Shown here one piece after another: positions 1 through 8,696 of a DNA stretch of 50,074 nt. Origin of the DNA: Oxalobacteraceae bacterium (GTDB lineage: Bacteria; Pseudomonadota; Gammaproteobacteria; Burkholderiales; Burkholderiaceae_D); NCBI GenBank assembly GCA_025352145.1, contig JANXTY010000026.1, positions 1 to 50,074 of the forward strand, given 5' to 3'. The notes beneath the pieces were generated by a model. The model ran no database searches. It worked only from the letters and a program-made list of their open reading frames with translations, and was not told the origin of the DNA. The position numbers and the translations under genes were made by a program. Numbering within the stretch: the first letter of the stretch is position 1; every line of letters starts with the position of its first letter.

Positions 1-45
1 TTTTTAACGATGAGGGCAACTGAAGTTGGTTGAATGGTGTGTGAA

Positions 46-147
46 ATGAATATAACTAAACTGATGGCCTTGGCTAATGATTCCGGCGGCACGCTCTATC
101 TGATGTGCGTGTTGCTGCTGGTGGCGCTTACTGTGATTGTCATCACA
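46..147 (+). pseudogene. Truncated ExbB/TolQ/MotA-like proton channel start
   Basis: About 34 codons from the ATG read like the N-terminus of an ExbB/TolQ-type inner-membrane proton channel: a short amphipathic start (MNITKLMALANDSGG) followed by a hydrophobic segment (LYLMCVLLLVALTVIVI). In the family such a segment is normally followed by a charged residue and a cytoplasmic domain. Here the resemblance stops at about base 144, where the frame enters the antisense of the TonB receptor 3' end at 148 and runs on as meaningless antisense to 1194. An ExbB-type channel would energise TonB receptors, so the context fits. An in-frame TGA at 31-33 just before an ATG at 34 may be the tail of a further upstream gene. 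The family assignment rests on a short segment and is moderate. Confidence 0.45.
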
Positions 148-2403
148 TTAGAAATTCACCTTGGCAGAAACCTGCGCACTACGCGGCGCCTGATACTGGT
201 ACTGATCGAACGGCTTAGTTTTACCGGCACTAATCGACATCACATCTTGCGTGTTAAACAGATTGAAGACGTTCAATTGCAACTTCACTGCCTTCATATT
301 CCAGCCAATATTTTTCATCGTGTACGACAAGCTCAGATCTGCGTTGCTATAAGCTTTGGTCTGGTAGTAATCGTAATCCGCCGGTGCGGTTGCGCTGTAA
401 TCGGACTGGCGGATTTCGCCGGTGCGTTTCACCATCAAGGATGCCGCCCACACGCCATCGCTATACAAACCGCCTACCGCCGCCGTCATCAACGGCGCAT
501 TGGAAATCGTCTTGCCGGTTTCATTCGACTTGGCATCATTGACCGAGCCATTGCCATACAAGGAAAAGCCGGAACCAATCACATAAGTCACTTGAGCTTC
601 GACACCCTTGTACGTCACGCCGCCCAGGTTGATATAAGCCGCCGCTGTCCCGCCCAGATTATTGGAGACATACTTGTTTTTAAAATTGATCTGGTACACA
701 TCGGCATCCCAGGTCAGGCGATCCGCTTTGCCAACAATGCCCAATTGATAGTTGGTGGACAGTTGCGGCTCCGAACTGTTTTTCGTCGGGTCGGCAATGT
801 AGAAAGATTTCAAATCAGGAATCTGGAATCCCTTTGCATACTGTCCATACACGGCCAGTTCAGGATTGATCTGCTGATTCACCGTAAAGAAAGGCAGCGC
901 GGTGTGATAGCTGGCGGAAGTGTTTTGCGGCAGGCGTGTGGTCTGGTTAACCAATGCATCCACCGAGCGCGTGATATCGACATACTTCACGCCCGGCGTG
1001 ACGGTCATGCCTTCTCTGGCGGCCCATTCAAACTCAACAAACGGCTGAGTAGTTTTGATCTTCGATTGCTGATCGAACAGCACGCTGGGATTTTGCACCG
1101 GCGCTGGCTTGGTTTCGCGCGGATCGCGGATATTACCCAGCGTCAGATCCAGATCGTACTGATGGCGGTCGGTGTCGGACGTTTCATACCATAAGCCAGC
1201 ACGTGCTGTACCGATGGACATTTTTTTCGTAATTTTGAAGATATCGCCATACACGCGGTATTTGTTTTGCTTGTCTATACCGGGAATATCTTTATTGCCG
1301 ACCGGGCCGATTTTGGTGCCAGCCGCAGTCGCGCCGGTCGGATCGGTCGATGAAATCGTCTGGTTGTTGTACGCGTAGGTGTACAAATTATTGTCGATAC
1401 CCCAGCCAGATCCCAGATCACTTTGGACGCGAGCGTATTCAAAATCAGTGTCTTTAGTGGTGTGATTAAAGCCAGCGTAATTGAAGCTGGTCGGGTCATT
1501 ATTGAGCACATAATTTTTACCGAAAGCGGCCACCTGTGCCAATGTCGGCCCCTTGCTATTGTCCGGCTGCGTGTAGTGAATGTTGTTGACCGAAGCGAAC
1601 AAAGTGAGCAGCGTTGCATCGCCCAAAGGACGCTGAAACTTGCCGGTAAAGTTATCGCTCTTGATCTTGTTTAGCGTCAGATAACCGTCCGATTCCAGAT
1701 GGTTGTAATTGAATTGCAGCGTAGCATCGCCGAAATTAGCCAGGCGACCGCTCTCATAAGCAGCAGCCAGCAAACGTGTGTTCCAGGTACCGAACGAGGT
1801 CAAGACGCTAAAACCTTGCTCTGCCGAAGGCTTCTTGGAATACAAGGCAATCGTGCCGCCGAAGGTGGCGTAACCCAGATTGCTGGCATTGCCCGGACCG
1901 CGATCCACCACCGCGCCACCAATCACGGAAGCAGGGAAAAACGACGTCGAGTGATGCGCAGGATTATTGGTGTCGCCCCAGGGAATACCATCGAAGGTGA
2001 TGTTGTACTGATCGTCGCTAAAGCCGCGCATGGTCGTTTTAGTTTCGCTCAGGCCAGGGCCGTTGGCAGCGCTGCCCGACAAGCTAGGCGCGATATTCAC
2101 GATGGCACTGTATTCGGCAGTCGGTGCTGCCAGTTGCTCGATGTATTCACGGGTGATGATCGATTGTGGCTGCGTCGCCAGCAAACTCGATTGTGTCGGT
2201 GCTACAGCAGAAGCGGAGCCTTTGGCTGCTTCTTTTGGACGATACGCACCGGCTGCGGCACTGGCATCTACAGTGCCTAAATCGATCGGTTCGGCAGCAT
2301 ACGCCAAAGGTATAGCGCTCATCGGCAGCAATGCCAATGCGATGGATAGGGAAATAGAGGTGCGCTTCACGCCAGGACGAGATTGCATTTTTCGATCTTT
2401 CAT
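148..2403 (-). CDS. TonB-dependent outer-membrane receptor
   Basis: A ligand-gated outer-membrane barrel that imports scarce substrates (often ferric siderophores, cobalamin or sugars) using TonB energy. The N-terminus has a signal peptide (SLSIALALLPMSAIPLAYA, then AEPID). A plug domain follows with features such as TTMRGFSDDQYNITFDGIPW and VDRGPGNASNLGYATFGG. The rest is a long beta-barrel ending in SAQVSAKVNF, with the terminal Phe typical of outer-membrane barrels. Length (about 750 aa) is normal. An ATG at 2403 is chosen over an upstream TTG; a second ATG at 2388 fits the signal peptide equally well, and neither has a strong ribosome site. No Fur box was recognised upstream, so the substrate is unknown. 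The stop codon directly abuts the ExbB-like stub on the other strand. Confidence 0.93.
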   Translation of the reverse strand: MKDRKMQSRPGVKRTSISLSIALALLPMSAIPLAYAAEPIDLGTVDASAAAGAYRPKEAAKGSASAVAPTQSSLLATQPQSIITREYIEQLAAPTAEYSAIVNIAPSLSGSAANGPGLSETKTTMRGFSDDQYNITFDGIPWGDTNNPAHHSTSFFPASVIGGAVVDRGPGNASNLGYATFGGTIALYSKKPSAEQGFSVLTSFGTWNTRLLAAAYESGRLANFGDATLQFNYNHLESDGYLTLNKIKSDNFTGKFQRPLGDATLLTLFASVNNIHYTQPDNSKGPTLAQVAAFGKNYVLNNDPTSFNYAGFNHTTKDTDFEYARVQSDLGSGWGIDNNLYTYAYNNQTISSTDPTGATAAGTKIGPVGNKDIPGIDKQNKYRVYGDIFKITKKMSIGTARAGLWYETSDTDRHQYDLDLTLGNIRDPRETKPAPVQNPSVLFDQQSKIKTTQPFVEFEWAAREGMTVTPGVKYVDITRSVDALVNQTTRLPQNTSASYHTALPFFTVNQQINPELAVYGQYAKGFQIPDLKSFYIADPTKNSSEPQLSTNYQLGIVGKADRLTWDADVYQINFKNKYVSNNLGGTAAAYINLGGVTYKGVEAQVTYVIGSGFSLYGNGSVNDAKSNETGKTISNAPLMTAAVGGLYSDGVWAASLMVKRTGEIRQSDYSATAPADYDYYQTKAYSNADLSLSYTMKNIGWNMKAVKLQLNVFNLFNTQDVMSISAGKTKPFDQYQYQAPRSAQVSAKVNF

Positions 2404-2689
2404 TAACAATAGGAGGACGACATCAATCAGCTAAAGCGGCGATCATAGCGGCCAATTGTGACCTCCCTAAGACGGCTTAATGACAGATCAATGACAAGCA
2501 TAGGCCCAGCGATGAACAGAGGGGGAATGAATCGAGGAATAGGGTGTAGCGTATGCGAATGCAGCGGGACAGGGAGTGCCGAGGAGGGATGAACGACAGG
2601 CCAGGATAAGGATTGGCTAAAACTATTGGTGTATATAGGAAGGCAGAAATTTGATCGCATCAGCGTCGGAAAATAGCTGAACCAATACT
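2404..2689. other. Intergenic region upstream of the TonB receptor
   Basis: This holds the promoter region of the receptor, which reads leftward. A 7-bp direct repeat AATGACA occurs twice around 2477-2496. No Fur-type palindrome or other known operator was recognised. A short minus-strand open frame through here has no protein-like character and is not called. Confidence 0.4.
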
Positions 2690-2772
2690 GGCACGGCATG
2701 GCGTGCCCCTACAATGCGCCATATTCCACCGATGTGGGATACCACTCCAACCCGGCGTAATGAGAACTATAA
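2690..2772 (+). repeat. Dispersed repeat family 1, copy A
   Basis: About 80 bp that align at roughly three-quarters identity by eye with a second copy at 29525-29603 and, in opposite orientation, with a third at 34341-34450. Shared blocks include ACCGATG, GGGATACCACT, CCAACCCGGCGTA and AGAACTA. This copy begins with a small palindrome (GGCACG, 6-nt spacer, CGTGCC) and ends immediately before the wrbA stop codon, so it may double as a wrbA 3' end. No protein is encoded. Confidence 0.7.
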
Positions 2773-2774
2773 AC

Positions 2775-3416
2775 TCAAGAAGCAATTTTATGCAGCGCGC
2801 CCAGTTTCAGATGCTTGGTGATGGTAGTGACATGTTTCCCCTGGAATTGGGCAATCGCCAATTCATTTTCGCTCGGCTGACGGGAACCATCGCCACCCGT
2901 AATAGTAGATGCGCCATAAGGACTACCGCCGGTCATCTCGGCGATGGTCATCTGCCGCGTTTCTGAATAGGGAACACCGACGATAATAAAACCTTGATGC
3001 AGCAGGGTCGTATGAAAGCTGAGAATGGTCGATTCCTGGCCCCCATGTTGAGTAGCGCTGCTCGTAAACACGCTGCCCACTTTGCCGATCAAAGCACCCT
3101 TCGCCCAAAGGCCACCGGTCTGATCCAGAAAATTACGCATCTGCGCGCACATATTGCCAAAGCGCGTAGGCGTGCCAAATATAATGGCATCTGCTTCTGC
3201 GAGTTGCTCTGGCTTGACAACAGGAATATGGGAAAACATGGCGCGTGCCGCTTTGGCACCGCTCTTCTCCAATGCGGCGTCAGGCACAAGCTCCGGTACC
3301 TGTAACACCGTTACTTCAACATCAGCTACTTCGCGTGCACCGGCGGCAATCGCTTCAGCCATTTTAAAAATATGGCCATGCGAGCTGTAAAACACTACGT
3401 GAATTTTGGTGGTCAT
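2775..3416 (-). CDS. wrbA: NAD(P)H:quinone oxidoreductase, WrbA type
   Basis: A flavodoxin-like FMN enzyme that reduces quinones by two electrons, protecting the cell from semiquinone and oxidative stress; soluble and normally tetrameric. The N-terminal FMN phosphate-binding loop reads [20 protein letters not shown], and later motifs [40 protein letters not shown] and [20 protein letters not shown] are characteristic of WrbA. At 213 aa it is slightly longer than E. coli WrbA. The ATG at 3416 is preferred over a GTG one codon earlier because AGAGGA lies about 6 bases upstream. It is monocistronic, with repeat copy A directly behind its stop. Confidence 0.95.
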   Translation of the reverse strand: MTTKIHVVFYSSHGHIFKMAEAIAAGAREVADVEVTVLQVPELVPDAALEKSGAKAARAMFSHIPVVKPEQLAEADAIIFGTPTRFGNMCAQMRNFLDQTGGLWAKGALIGKVGSVFTSSATQHGGQESTILSFHTTLLHQGFIIVGVPYSETRQMTIAEMTGGSPYGASTITGGDGSRQPSENELAIAQFQGKHVTTITKHLKLGALHKIAS

Positions 3417-3824
3417 CACAATCCTCTATTTATCCGGTTAGCAGTGATCGATATGAAAAATCGATATGGAAATTTCTCTGGGAAACGTCATGCCAAGAAA
3501 AAACAAAGTACAAGAGGGTAAAAAATGCGCACCTATCTGTCTTCGGAGATATTCTTTCGCCCTATTTCCCCATTGAGGAGGCTAAAGAAATATATCGGAG
3601 TTATCCGTTCGGTAGCCCACGGATAGTCACTGTTTTATTGCTTAGCGCCTCGTCCGCCATCGCTGATTGGCTGTGTAGCTTTGATCAATAAAGTGTGATG
3701 TGAAGTGTTATGTGCGGCTTCGCACGGAAACCCGCTGTAAAAATAAAGATACTGCTTACACACAAAGGCTCACTCCATCCACACTCCTTTTGCGGGCGAT
3801 GCATGCCACGGGATATATATAAAT
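3417..3824. other. Divergent intergenic region (wrbA / small membrane protein)
   Basis: About 400 bp carrying promoters in both directions. A 7-bp inverted repeat (TATCCGT at 3602-3608 and ACGGATA at 3619-3625, 10-nt spacer) could be an operator or hairpin. No conserved coding sequence, RNA gene or known riboswitch was recognised. Confidence 0.35.
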
Positions 3825-4061
3825 ATGATTAACAATATTTTTCATACGCAGCATATGCGCAAAATGCTCTGGATTGGGATGTTGGCATGGGCAATTATTG
3901 TAAGCAGTTATGCCGTGGGGATAATGAATCCACTTAACCTCAGTGCTGATACATTAGCCAATGAGGATAGAATTCGGACGGGAATATTTCTTCTGGTATG
4001 CGGTCTTCTCATCGGCGCCGTTGGAGTGATTGGATTTTTGCACCAAGCAAAAAAATCCTAG
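3825..4061 (+). CDS. Small two-helix membrane protein
   Basis: A 78-aa protein with two clear hydrophobic helices, about residues 14-34 (MLWIGMLAWAIIVSSYAVGI) and 52-71 (GIFLLVCGLLIGAVGVIGFL), joined by a polar loop containing ANEDRIRTG, with a basic C-terminus (HQAKKS). This gives a likely inner-membrane hairpin. The ribosome site is weak (GGGATA about 9 bases upstream); an internal Met at residue 11 is an alternative start. I do not recognise a family. It stands alone between wrbA and a secreted orphan. The composition is protein-like and unlike a shadow frame, so it is probably real. Confidence 0.6.
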   Translation: MINNIFHTQHMRKMLWIGMLAWAIIVSSYAVGIMNPLNLSADTLANEDRIRTGIFLLVCGLLIGAVGVIGFLHQAKKS

Positions 4062-4238
4062 CCCTGACAAGGTACAAACAAGCGGCAACAAATACGGAGA
4101 ATTAGGTTTGATCTACGAAAAACGATAGATCACGCATTTCGCTTCACACGACGTCATCAATGCAATCTGTGGTGGAGTGCCGGATCGACAGCGATCCCAA
4201 CATCATTCTTCATTTTCTCAATCGCACAGGGCTTCTTT

Positions 4239-5111
4239 TTATTCGTTCTTCTGACGCCGATATTCCTCCCGCTTCATGCTGAGGTATTCGTCTAAATTAA
4301 CTTCATGCAATTGCTGCGGATAAAGCTCGGTGAGGGTAAACCAATTGCGCAGACGATGTTCAAGCTGATCTTGGGGTGCCAAGTCTACTGCCCCTAGATA
4401 GGCTTCAATAGCCAGGTAATAGCGCATGGCGTTACGCTCCATCGAGCCACGCAAACCAGAGATATAAATTGGCTTCCCGTCAGGCTGCTTCTTCAGCACG
4501 GTAAATCCCACTTTGGCTCTTCCTGCCGTACTAAGATACAGTTGCATCGCCAATTTTGCGGTCACGCCATGAGCATAAGCGTATCGGACGTGAATGAATG
4601 TCTGCGTAGCATTCAAAGGAATTGCTTCGAGCAGGATCCGATAATTTTTGGTTCCTAGCGGTCCTTTTTCTGAGGTCAATACCATCTGAAAATAATCGTT
4701 CGAATCAGCAACGAGCTGCGCCCTGTAGTCAATACGAAAAGCCGCGTTGATGGACTGCGGTCGCTTTGTCCCCACAGACAAAGACAACACGCTCTGTGCT
4801 TTTTCTCCAGAGACTTTGCAATATTTAACATTGAGATGCAAGATCATGACGTCACACCACAGAGGGGTTTGAGTCAACGTTTTTTCAAGGACCGCATAGG
4901 AATAATCAAGCACGCTATAAATATCGCCCTCAAGCTGGCCTGCTGTCTCGACGGAATCAAGCACAAGGGGCTTGTGGAACTGATTTTGCGCGAGCTGCTC
5001 TTGCAATGTACCGAATTTGACCCGCAACGATGCGGCAGGACTCAAGTCCGTCGCACTCGCCTTGTTGATACAACAAAATAAAATTAGCGTGAAACAGGCG
5101 AGTCGATTCAT
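4239..5111 (-). CDS. Secreted protein of unknown function
   Basis: A 290-aa protein with a signal peptide (MNRLACFTLILFCCINKASA, then TDLSP), so probably periplasmic. The mature part has no transmembrane helix. It shows alternating strands (VLSLSVGT, AAFRIDYRAQLV, FIHVRYAYAHG, VGFTVLK), a central GLRGSMERNAMRYYLAIEAYLGA helix and a very charged C-terminal tail (EYLSMKREEYRRQKNE). The alternation recalls lipid-binding START/SRPBCC-like folds, but this is an impression, not an identification. A start nine bases upstream (5120) is possible. No neighbour shares its strand closely, so context does not suggest a role. Confidence 0.75.
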   Translation of the reverse strand: MNRLACFTLILFCCINKASATDLSPAASLRVKFGTLQEQLAQNQFHKPLVLDSVETAGQLEGDIYSVLDYSYAVLEKTLTQTPLWCDVMILHLNVKYCKVSGEKAQSVLSLSVGTKRPQSINAAFRIDYRAQLVADSNDYFQMVLTSEKGPLGTKNYRILLEAIPLNATQTFIHVRYAYAHGVTAKLAMQLYLSTAGRAKVGFTVLKKQPDGKPIYISGLRGSMERNAMRYYLAIEAYLGAVDLAPQDQLEHRLRNWFTLTELYPQQLHEVNLDEYLSMKREEYRRQKNE

Positions 5112-5337
5112 TTCAAACATTTTCTATCAGCTGACATGCAGGTAAAAAAATAGGGCCTCAATTAAATGGCGGACATAACTACATAAATCACGCTCCTACT
5201 GATCAACTTTGTGCAAGCTCCTTATCCATATGATCCACCTAAGGATTTAGTACGATGCACTCATCATCCACATAACACCGTTCGGAGCCACACATAACAA
5301 CCGTGACAATCAATTCTGTCCATAAAAAATGGCCTGA

Positions 5338-5937
5338 TCAAAATGGCAGCGGCAAAGCGATTTCAGCCGCACTTAATTCCGTCATTTCATGAGACAACTT
5401 AATCGCACAAATTCTCTGCACCACGGCGGGCTTTGGCAAATCGACATAACTATCTTCAAATGCAACCACGCGCATAGAATCATTAGATTGTGCAATCACC
5501 CATTTCAACAGCTCACCACGCGTCAGCAAAAAATCGGGATTCGATGGTTTTCCAAATTGTGCATTTCCTTCGGCGAAGGTTTCATAGAGTAGTACCCCGC
5601 CTGGTGCAAGGCTATCAAAAATGTAGGGAAACAAGGGGCGATGAAGATAGTTAGTAACCACCACTGCCGCAAACCGATTCGAGGAAAAAAGCCAATTACC
5701 GGAAGGGTCTACGCTCAGCTCCAGATCTACCTGCAAAGTCGTAATGCCCTCTCCTGCCGCCATGCTGAGCGCCGCAAGATCGCGATCTACTGCTAATACT
5801 GCATGCCCACTTGCGGCTAAGACTCTGGCGTGCCGACCAGTACCGCACGCCAGATCGAGTACCTCGCCCCGTCCAATCAACGGTGCGAAGCGCATAACCC
5901 AGGAAGAGGGCTGATCCAGTGGGAAATGTATGCTCAC
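5338..5937 (-). CDS. Class I SAM-dependent methyltransferase
   Basis: A 199-aa Rossmann-fold methyltransferase. Motif I (EVLDLACGTGRHARVLA, residues about 25-41) binds S-adenosylmethionine; motif II contains AVDRD with the acidic residue for the ribose; FAAVVVTNYLHRPLF and LAPGGVLLYETFAEG are the usual motif IV and post-motif regions. The acceptor is unknown. The start is a GTG; there is no in-frame ATG between it and trpS, and related proteins begin at about this point. It lies 58 bp behind trpS on the same strand, a position often seen in Burkholderiales, and is probably co-transcribed. Confidence 0.9.
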   Translation of the reverse strand: MSIHFPLDQPSSWVMRFAPLIGRGEVLDLACGTGRHARVLAASGHAVLAVDRDLAALSMAAGEGITTLQVDLELSVDPSGNWLFSSNRFAAVVVTNYLHRPLFPYIFDSLAPGGVLLYETFAEGNAQFGKPSNPDFLLTRGELLKWVIAQSNDSMRVVAFEDSYVDLPKPAVVQRICAIKLSHEMTELSAAEIALPLPF

Positions 5938-5995
5938 TCTCGTCTGCCGGTCGTACCATAAAAAATCAAACGAATGCCCTCCGCCATGAAAAGAT

Positions 5996-7198
5996 TTAGC
6001 TATAGCTCAAACCCATTGCTTCGCGCACATCTCGCATGGTCTCTTGCGCCAGCTTCCGTGCTTTGTCGCAGCCATCGGCCACGATAGCGCGTACCAGCGA
6101 GGGATCATCCAAGTACTGTTGCGCGCGCTCCTGCATCGGGCCTTGCTCTTTCAGGATGCCATCGATTACCGGCTGCTTGCATTCGATGCAACCGATACCG
6201 GCCGATGTGCATCCCTTAACAATCCATTCGCGCGTACTGTCCTCTGAATAAACCTGATGCAATTGCCACACCGGGCATTTCTTGGGATCCCCAGGATCGG
6301 TGCGTCGCACGCGCGCCGGATCGGTTGGCATGGTGCGCACTTTCTTGGTAACGCTCTCTTTATCTTCGCGCAAAGTAATGGTGTTGCCATAGCTCTTGGA
6401 CATTTTTTGCCCATCCAGACCCGGCAATCGTGAGTCGGCAGTCAGCTTTGCCTGCGGCTCAACCAGAATCAATTTGCGGCTGCCTTCCAGATAGCCGAAC
6501 AAGCGTTCGCGGTCTATCATCGACAAATTCTGCGCATCGTCCAGCATGGCTTTGGCTTGTTCCAAGGCCTCATCCCTGCCCTCCTGCTGAAAGGCGATGC
6601 GCAATTCGTGATACAACTTTGCGCGTTTACTGCCGAGTTTTTTGACTGCATCTTCGGCCTTTTCAGCGAACCCTTTTTCCTTGCCATAAAGATGATTAAA
6701 TCGTCGGGCGATTTCCCGCATCATCTCAATATGCGGCACTTGATCATCGCCGACAGGTACCTGCGTGGCGCGATAGATCAGCACATCAGCGGCCTGCAAC
6801 AAGGGATACCCAAGAAAACCATAGGTGGCCAAATCCTTGTGCGCCAATTTTTCAATTTGGTCTTTATAGGTAGGCACGCGTTCCAGCCAACCTAAAGGAG
6901 TCGCCATCGACAACAGTAAATGCAATTCGGCATGTTCTGGTACTTTGGACTGGATAAACAAAGTCGATTGCGAAGGATCAACGCCCGCAGCCAACCAGTC
7001 AATGAGCATGTCCCAGGTACTCGTTTCGATCACGCTCGGATCGTCGTAATGGGTGGTCAGCGCGTGCCAGTCGGCGACGAAGAACAAGCAAGGCAATTCA
7101 GCCTGCATCTTGATCCAATTTTTAAGTGCGCCGTGATAATGACCAAGATGCAAAGCGCCCGTGGGGCGCATGCCGGAGACAACGCGATCAGGATACAT
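5996..7198 (-). CDS. trpS: Tryptophan--tRNA ligase
   Basis: Class I aminoacyl-tRNA synthetase charging tRNA-Trp in the cytoplasm. The N-terminal SGMRPTGALHLGH contains the HIGH-type motif (H17-L-G-H20), and KMSKS lies at residues 265-269. GDDQVPHIEMMREIARRFN is the usual active-site region. At 400 aa it is longer than the about 330-aa enterobacterial enzyme because of an insertion around residues 175-240 (KAEDAVKKLGSKRAK and following), a form I associate with betaproteobacteria. The ATG start lies 6 bp after the M50 stop, so it is translated in one transcript with the upstream gene. Confidence 0.97.
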   Translation of the reverse strand: MYPDRVVSGMRPTGALHLGHYHGALKNWIKMQAELPCLFFVADWHALTTHYDDPSVIETSTWDMLIDWLAAGVDPSQSTLFIQSKVPEHAELHLLLSMATPLGWLERVPTYKDQIEKLAHKDLATYGFLGYPLLQAADVLIYRATQVPVGDDQVPHIEMMREIARRFNHLYGKEKGFAEKAEDAVKKLGSKRAKLYHELRIAFQQEGRDEALEQAKAMLDDAQNLSMIDRERLFGYLEGSRKLILVEPQAKLTADSRLPGLDGQKMSKSYGNTITLREDKESVTKKVRTMPTDPARVRRTDPGDPKKCPVWQLHQVYSEDSTREWIVKGCTSAGIGCIECKQPVIDGILKEQGPMQERAQQYLDDPSLVRAIVADGCDKARKLAQETMRDVREAMGLSYS

Positions 7199-7204
7199 AG
7201 TCGG

Positions 7205-7848
7205 TCAGTGTAAAAAGAAGTTAAGCGGAAAAACAAGCAGATCCAGTGCCGTGCTGGTGATCCATATCATGGGTTTCATCCAGAAGTCGACCCAATGCAG
7301 CAGGACCATCGCCAGTACAATAAAAAAGCCGTAGGGCTCAATTTTTGCAAAGCGATAAGCATATTTATTGGGCAAAATACTAGTCAAAATACGGCCGCCA
7401 TCCAATGGCGGGATCGGAAATAAATTGAATGCAAAAATAACCAGGTTAGTTGAAATTCCGGCCTGCGCCATTTTCACTAAAAATACTTCATCGATATGCA
7501 TTTTGTGCAGCATCATCAACGACACCAACCACATCAAGGCCATTACAAAATTGGCTGCTGGCCCGGCCAATGCCACCCAGGCCATCTGGCGCTTGGGATT
7601 GCGTAAATTACCGAATTGAACCGGTACCGGCTTAGCGTAGCCAAATAAAAAAGCGCCCCCAGTGGACAGATATAGCATGACCGGTATCACAATCGTACCC
7701 AATGGATCGATATGCTTGAGTGGGTTGAGGCTCATGCGCCCCTGCAAAAAAGCGGTGGCATCGCCGAAATATTTTGCTGCATAAGCATGGGCCGCCTCAT
7801 GCAACGTAATCGCGAAGAGTACACTGCGATGGTTTGGATATCATTCAT
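7205..7848 (-). pseudogene. Site-2 protease (M50) gene with disrupted 5' end
   Basis: The body is a membrane zinc protease of the M50 family: HEAAH zinc motif, MSLNPLKHIDPLGTIVIP, AGPAANFVMAL, and NLFPIPPLDGGRIL carrying the third zinc ligand, over about four membrane segments. The open frame can only begin at a TTG (7804) directly before HEAAH, which removes the first half of the first helix. The missing beginning is upstream in another frame: an ATG at 7848 opens MNDIQTIAVY, and VLFAIT precedes HEAAH in the later frame. Relatives read roughly TIAVYALPVLFAITLHEAAH, so four residues are absent and the frame is shifted. The junction has GTAC, as expected from a 13-bp deletion between GTAC repeats. 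Either the gene is dead, or a shortened TTG-started protein is made, or the assembly has an error. Confidence 0.75.
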
Positions 7849-7894
7849 AGGAAGATTTTATCAGAGGGAAGTGGTCGAACCGGGGCTATTCATT

Positions 7895-8001
7895 AGGACT
7901 TACGCAAAATTGTCTCAGCAAGACGCGCCGACGAAAAATATTGCCCATCGGGGGGCATCAAGCAAGAATAACGGCTTTTACCCAGATCTGCGTAACATCA
8001 A
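7895..8001 (+). repeat. Dispersed repeat family 2, copy 1
   Basis: Begins AGGACTTACGCAAAA and continues with a segment (TTGTCTCAGCAAGACGC, then GCCGACGAA) that parallels the copy at 38283-38377 (TCGTCCCGGC, AGACGTGCGGACGAA). It ends with CTGCGTAACATCAATTAA, an end motif also seen in family 1. It fills the gap between yciO and the broken M50 gene. The same 15-bp start sequence recurs at 8697-8711 on the other side of yciO. Confidence 0.6.
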
Positions 8002-8033
8002 TTAATACGATTACCCTGACGGGAAAGTGCCTT

Positions 8034-8657
8034 TCACAAACCAAACAACGATGCATCACCACGTCCTTGTCGCACCAAAACCGGCTCATCCGTCGTCAAA
8101 TCAATTACCGTTGTAGGTACTACGCCGCAAGCACCGCCATCAATGACAAGATCAATCTGACGCTCCAGCCTGTCGCGAATTTCTGTGGGATCGGTCAGCG
8201 GATCGCTATCTCCGGGGAAAATTAAGGTAGCCCCCAATAAAGGCTGCGCCAGTTCTTCCAGCAATGCATGGGCAATCCGGTTTTCGGGCACGCGCAAACC
8301 AATGGTCTTGCGCGATGGATGACTCAAGCGGCGCGGCACCTCCTTAGTGGCGTCGAGAATGACGGTGAACGGACCAGGCGTAGCCGCCTTCAACCACCGA
8401 AATTGGTGGTTGTCCACACGTGCATAGAGCGCAATTTCACTGAGGTCGCGACACAGCAAAGTCAAATGATGTTTTTCATCCATGCCACGAATGCGGCGTA
8501 GTTTTTCAACCGCATTTTTATCGTCAAGATGACACACCAGCGCATAACAAGAATCGGTTGGTAAAGCAACGATGCCACCCGCATGGATAATCTGCGCCGC
8601 TTGCTTGATTAAACGCAGCTGCGGATTATCAGGGTGAATCTGAAAAAATTGACTCAT
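8034..8657 (-). CDS. yciO: YciO-family protein (Sua5/TsaC-like fold)
   Basis: A 207-aa protein very similar along its length to E. coli YciO. MSQFFQIHPDNPQ starts both, and PTDSCYAL, EKLRRIRGM, LTLLCRDLSE, TPGPFTVIL, RRLSHPSRKTIGLRVP and PTTVIDLT are the nucleotide and RNA-binding signatures of the YrdC/Sua5 fold. The fold makes threonylcarbamoyl-AMP for tRNA modification in TsaC/Sua5; whether YciO proteins do the same is less certain, and the C-terminal Sua5 domain is absent. In relatives this gene sits between the PHP phosphoesterase and the M50 protease. Here it is separated from both by palindromic repeats, and from the PHP gene also by htpX. Confidence 0.92.
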   Translation of the reverse strand: MSQFFQIHPDNPQLRLIKQAAQIIHAGGIVALPTDSCYALVCHLDDKNAVEKLRRIRGMDEKHHLTLLCRDLSEIALYARVDNHQFRWLKAATPGPFTVILDATKEVPRRLSHPSRKTIGLRVPENRIAHALLEELAQPLLGATLIFPGDSDPLTDPTEIRDRLERQIDLVIDGGACGVVPTTVIDLTTDEPVLVRQGRGDASLFGL

Positions 8658-8696
8658 GAATTAATCACAGTAATCACAACATCATAGAAGCGTAAC

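Noticed and set aside
148-1194. Long plus-strand open frame continuing from the ExbB-like start
   Set aside because: Beyond base 147 it is antisense to the TonB receptor and its translation has no protein-like pattern; only the first 34 codons are kept.
2427-2699. 90-codon minus-strand open frame upstream of the TonB receptor
   Set aside because: Pro/Ser/His-rich translation, no ribosome site, and one end inside a dispersed repeat.
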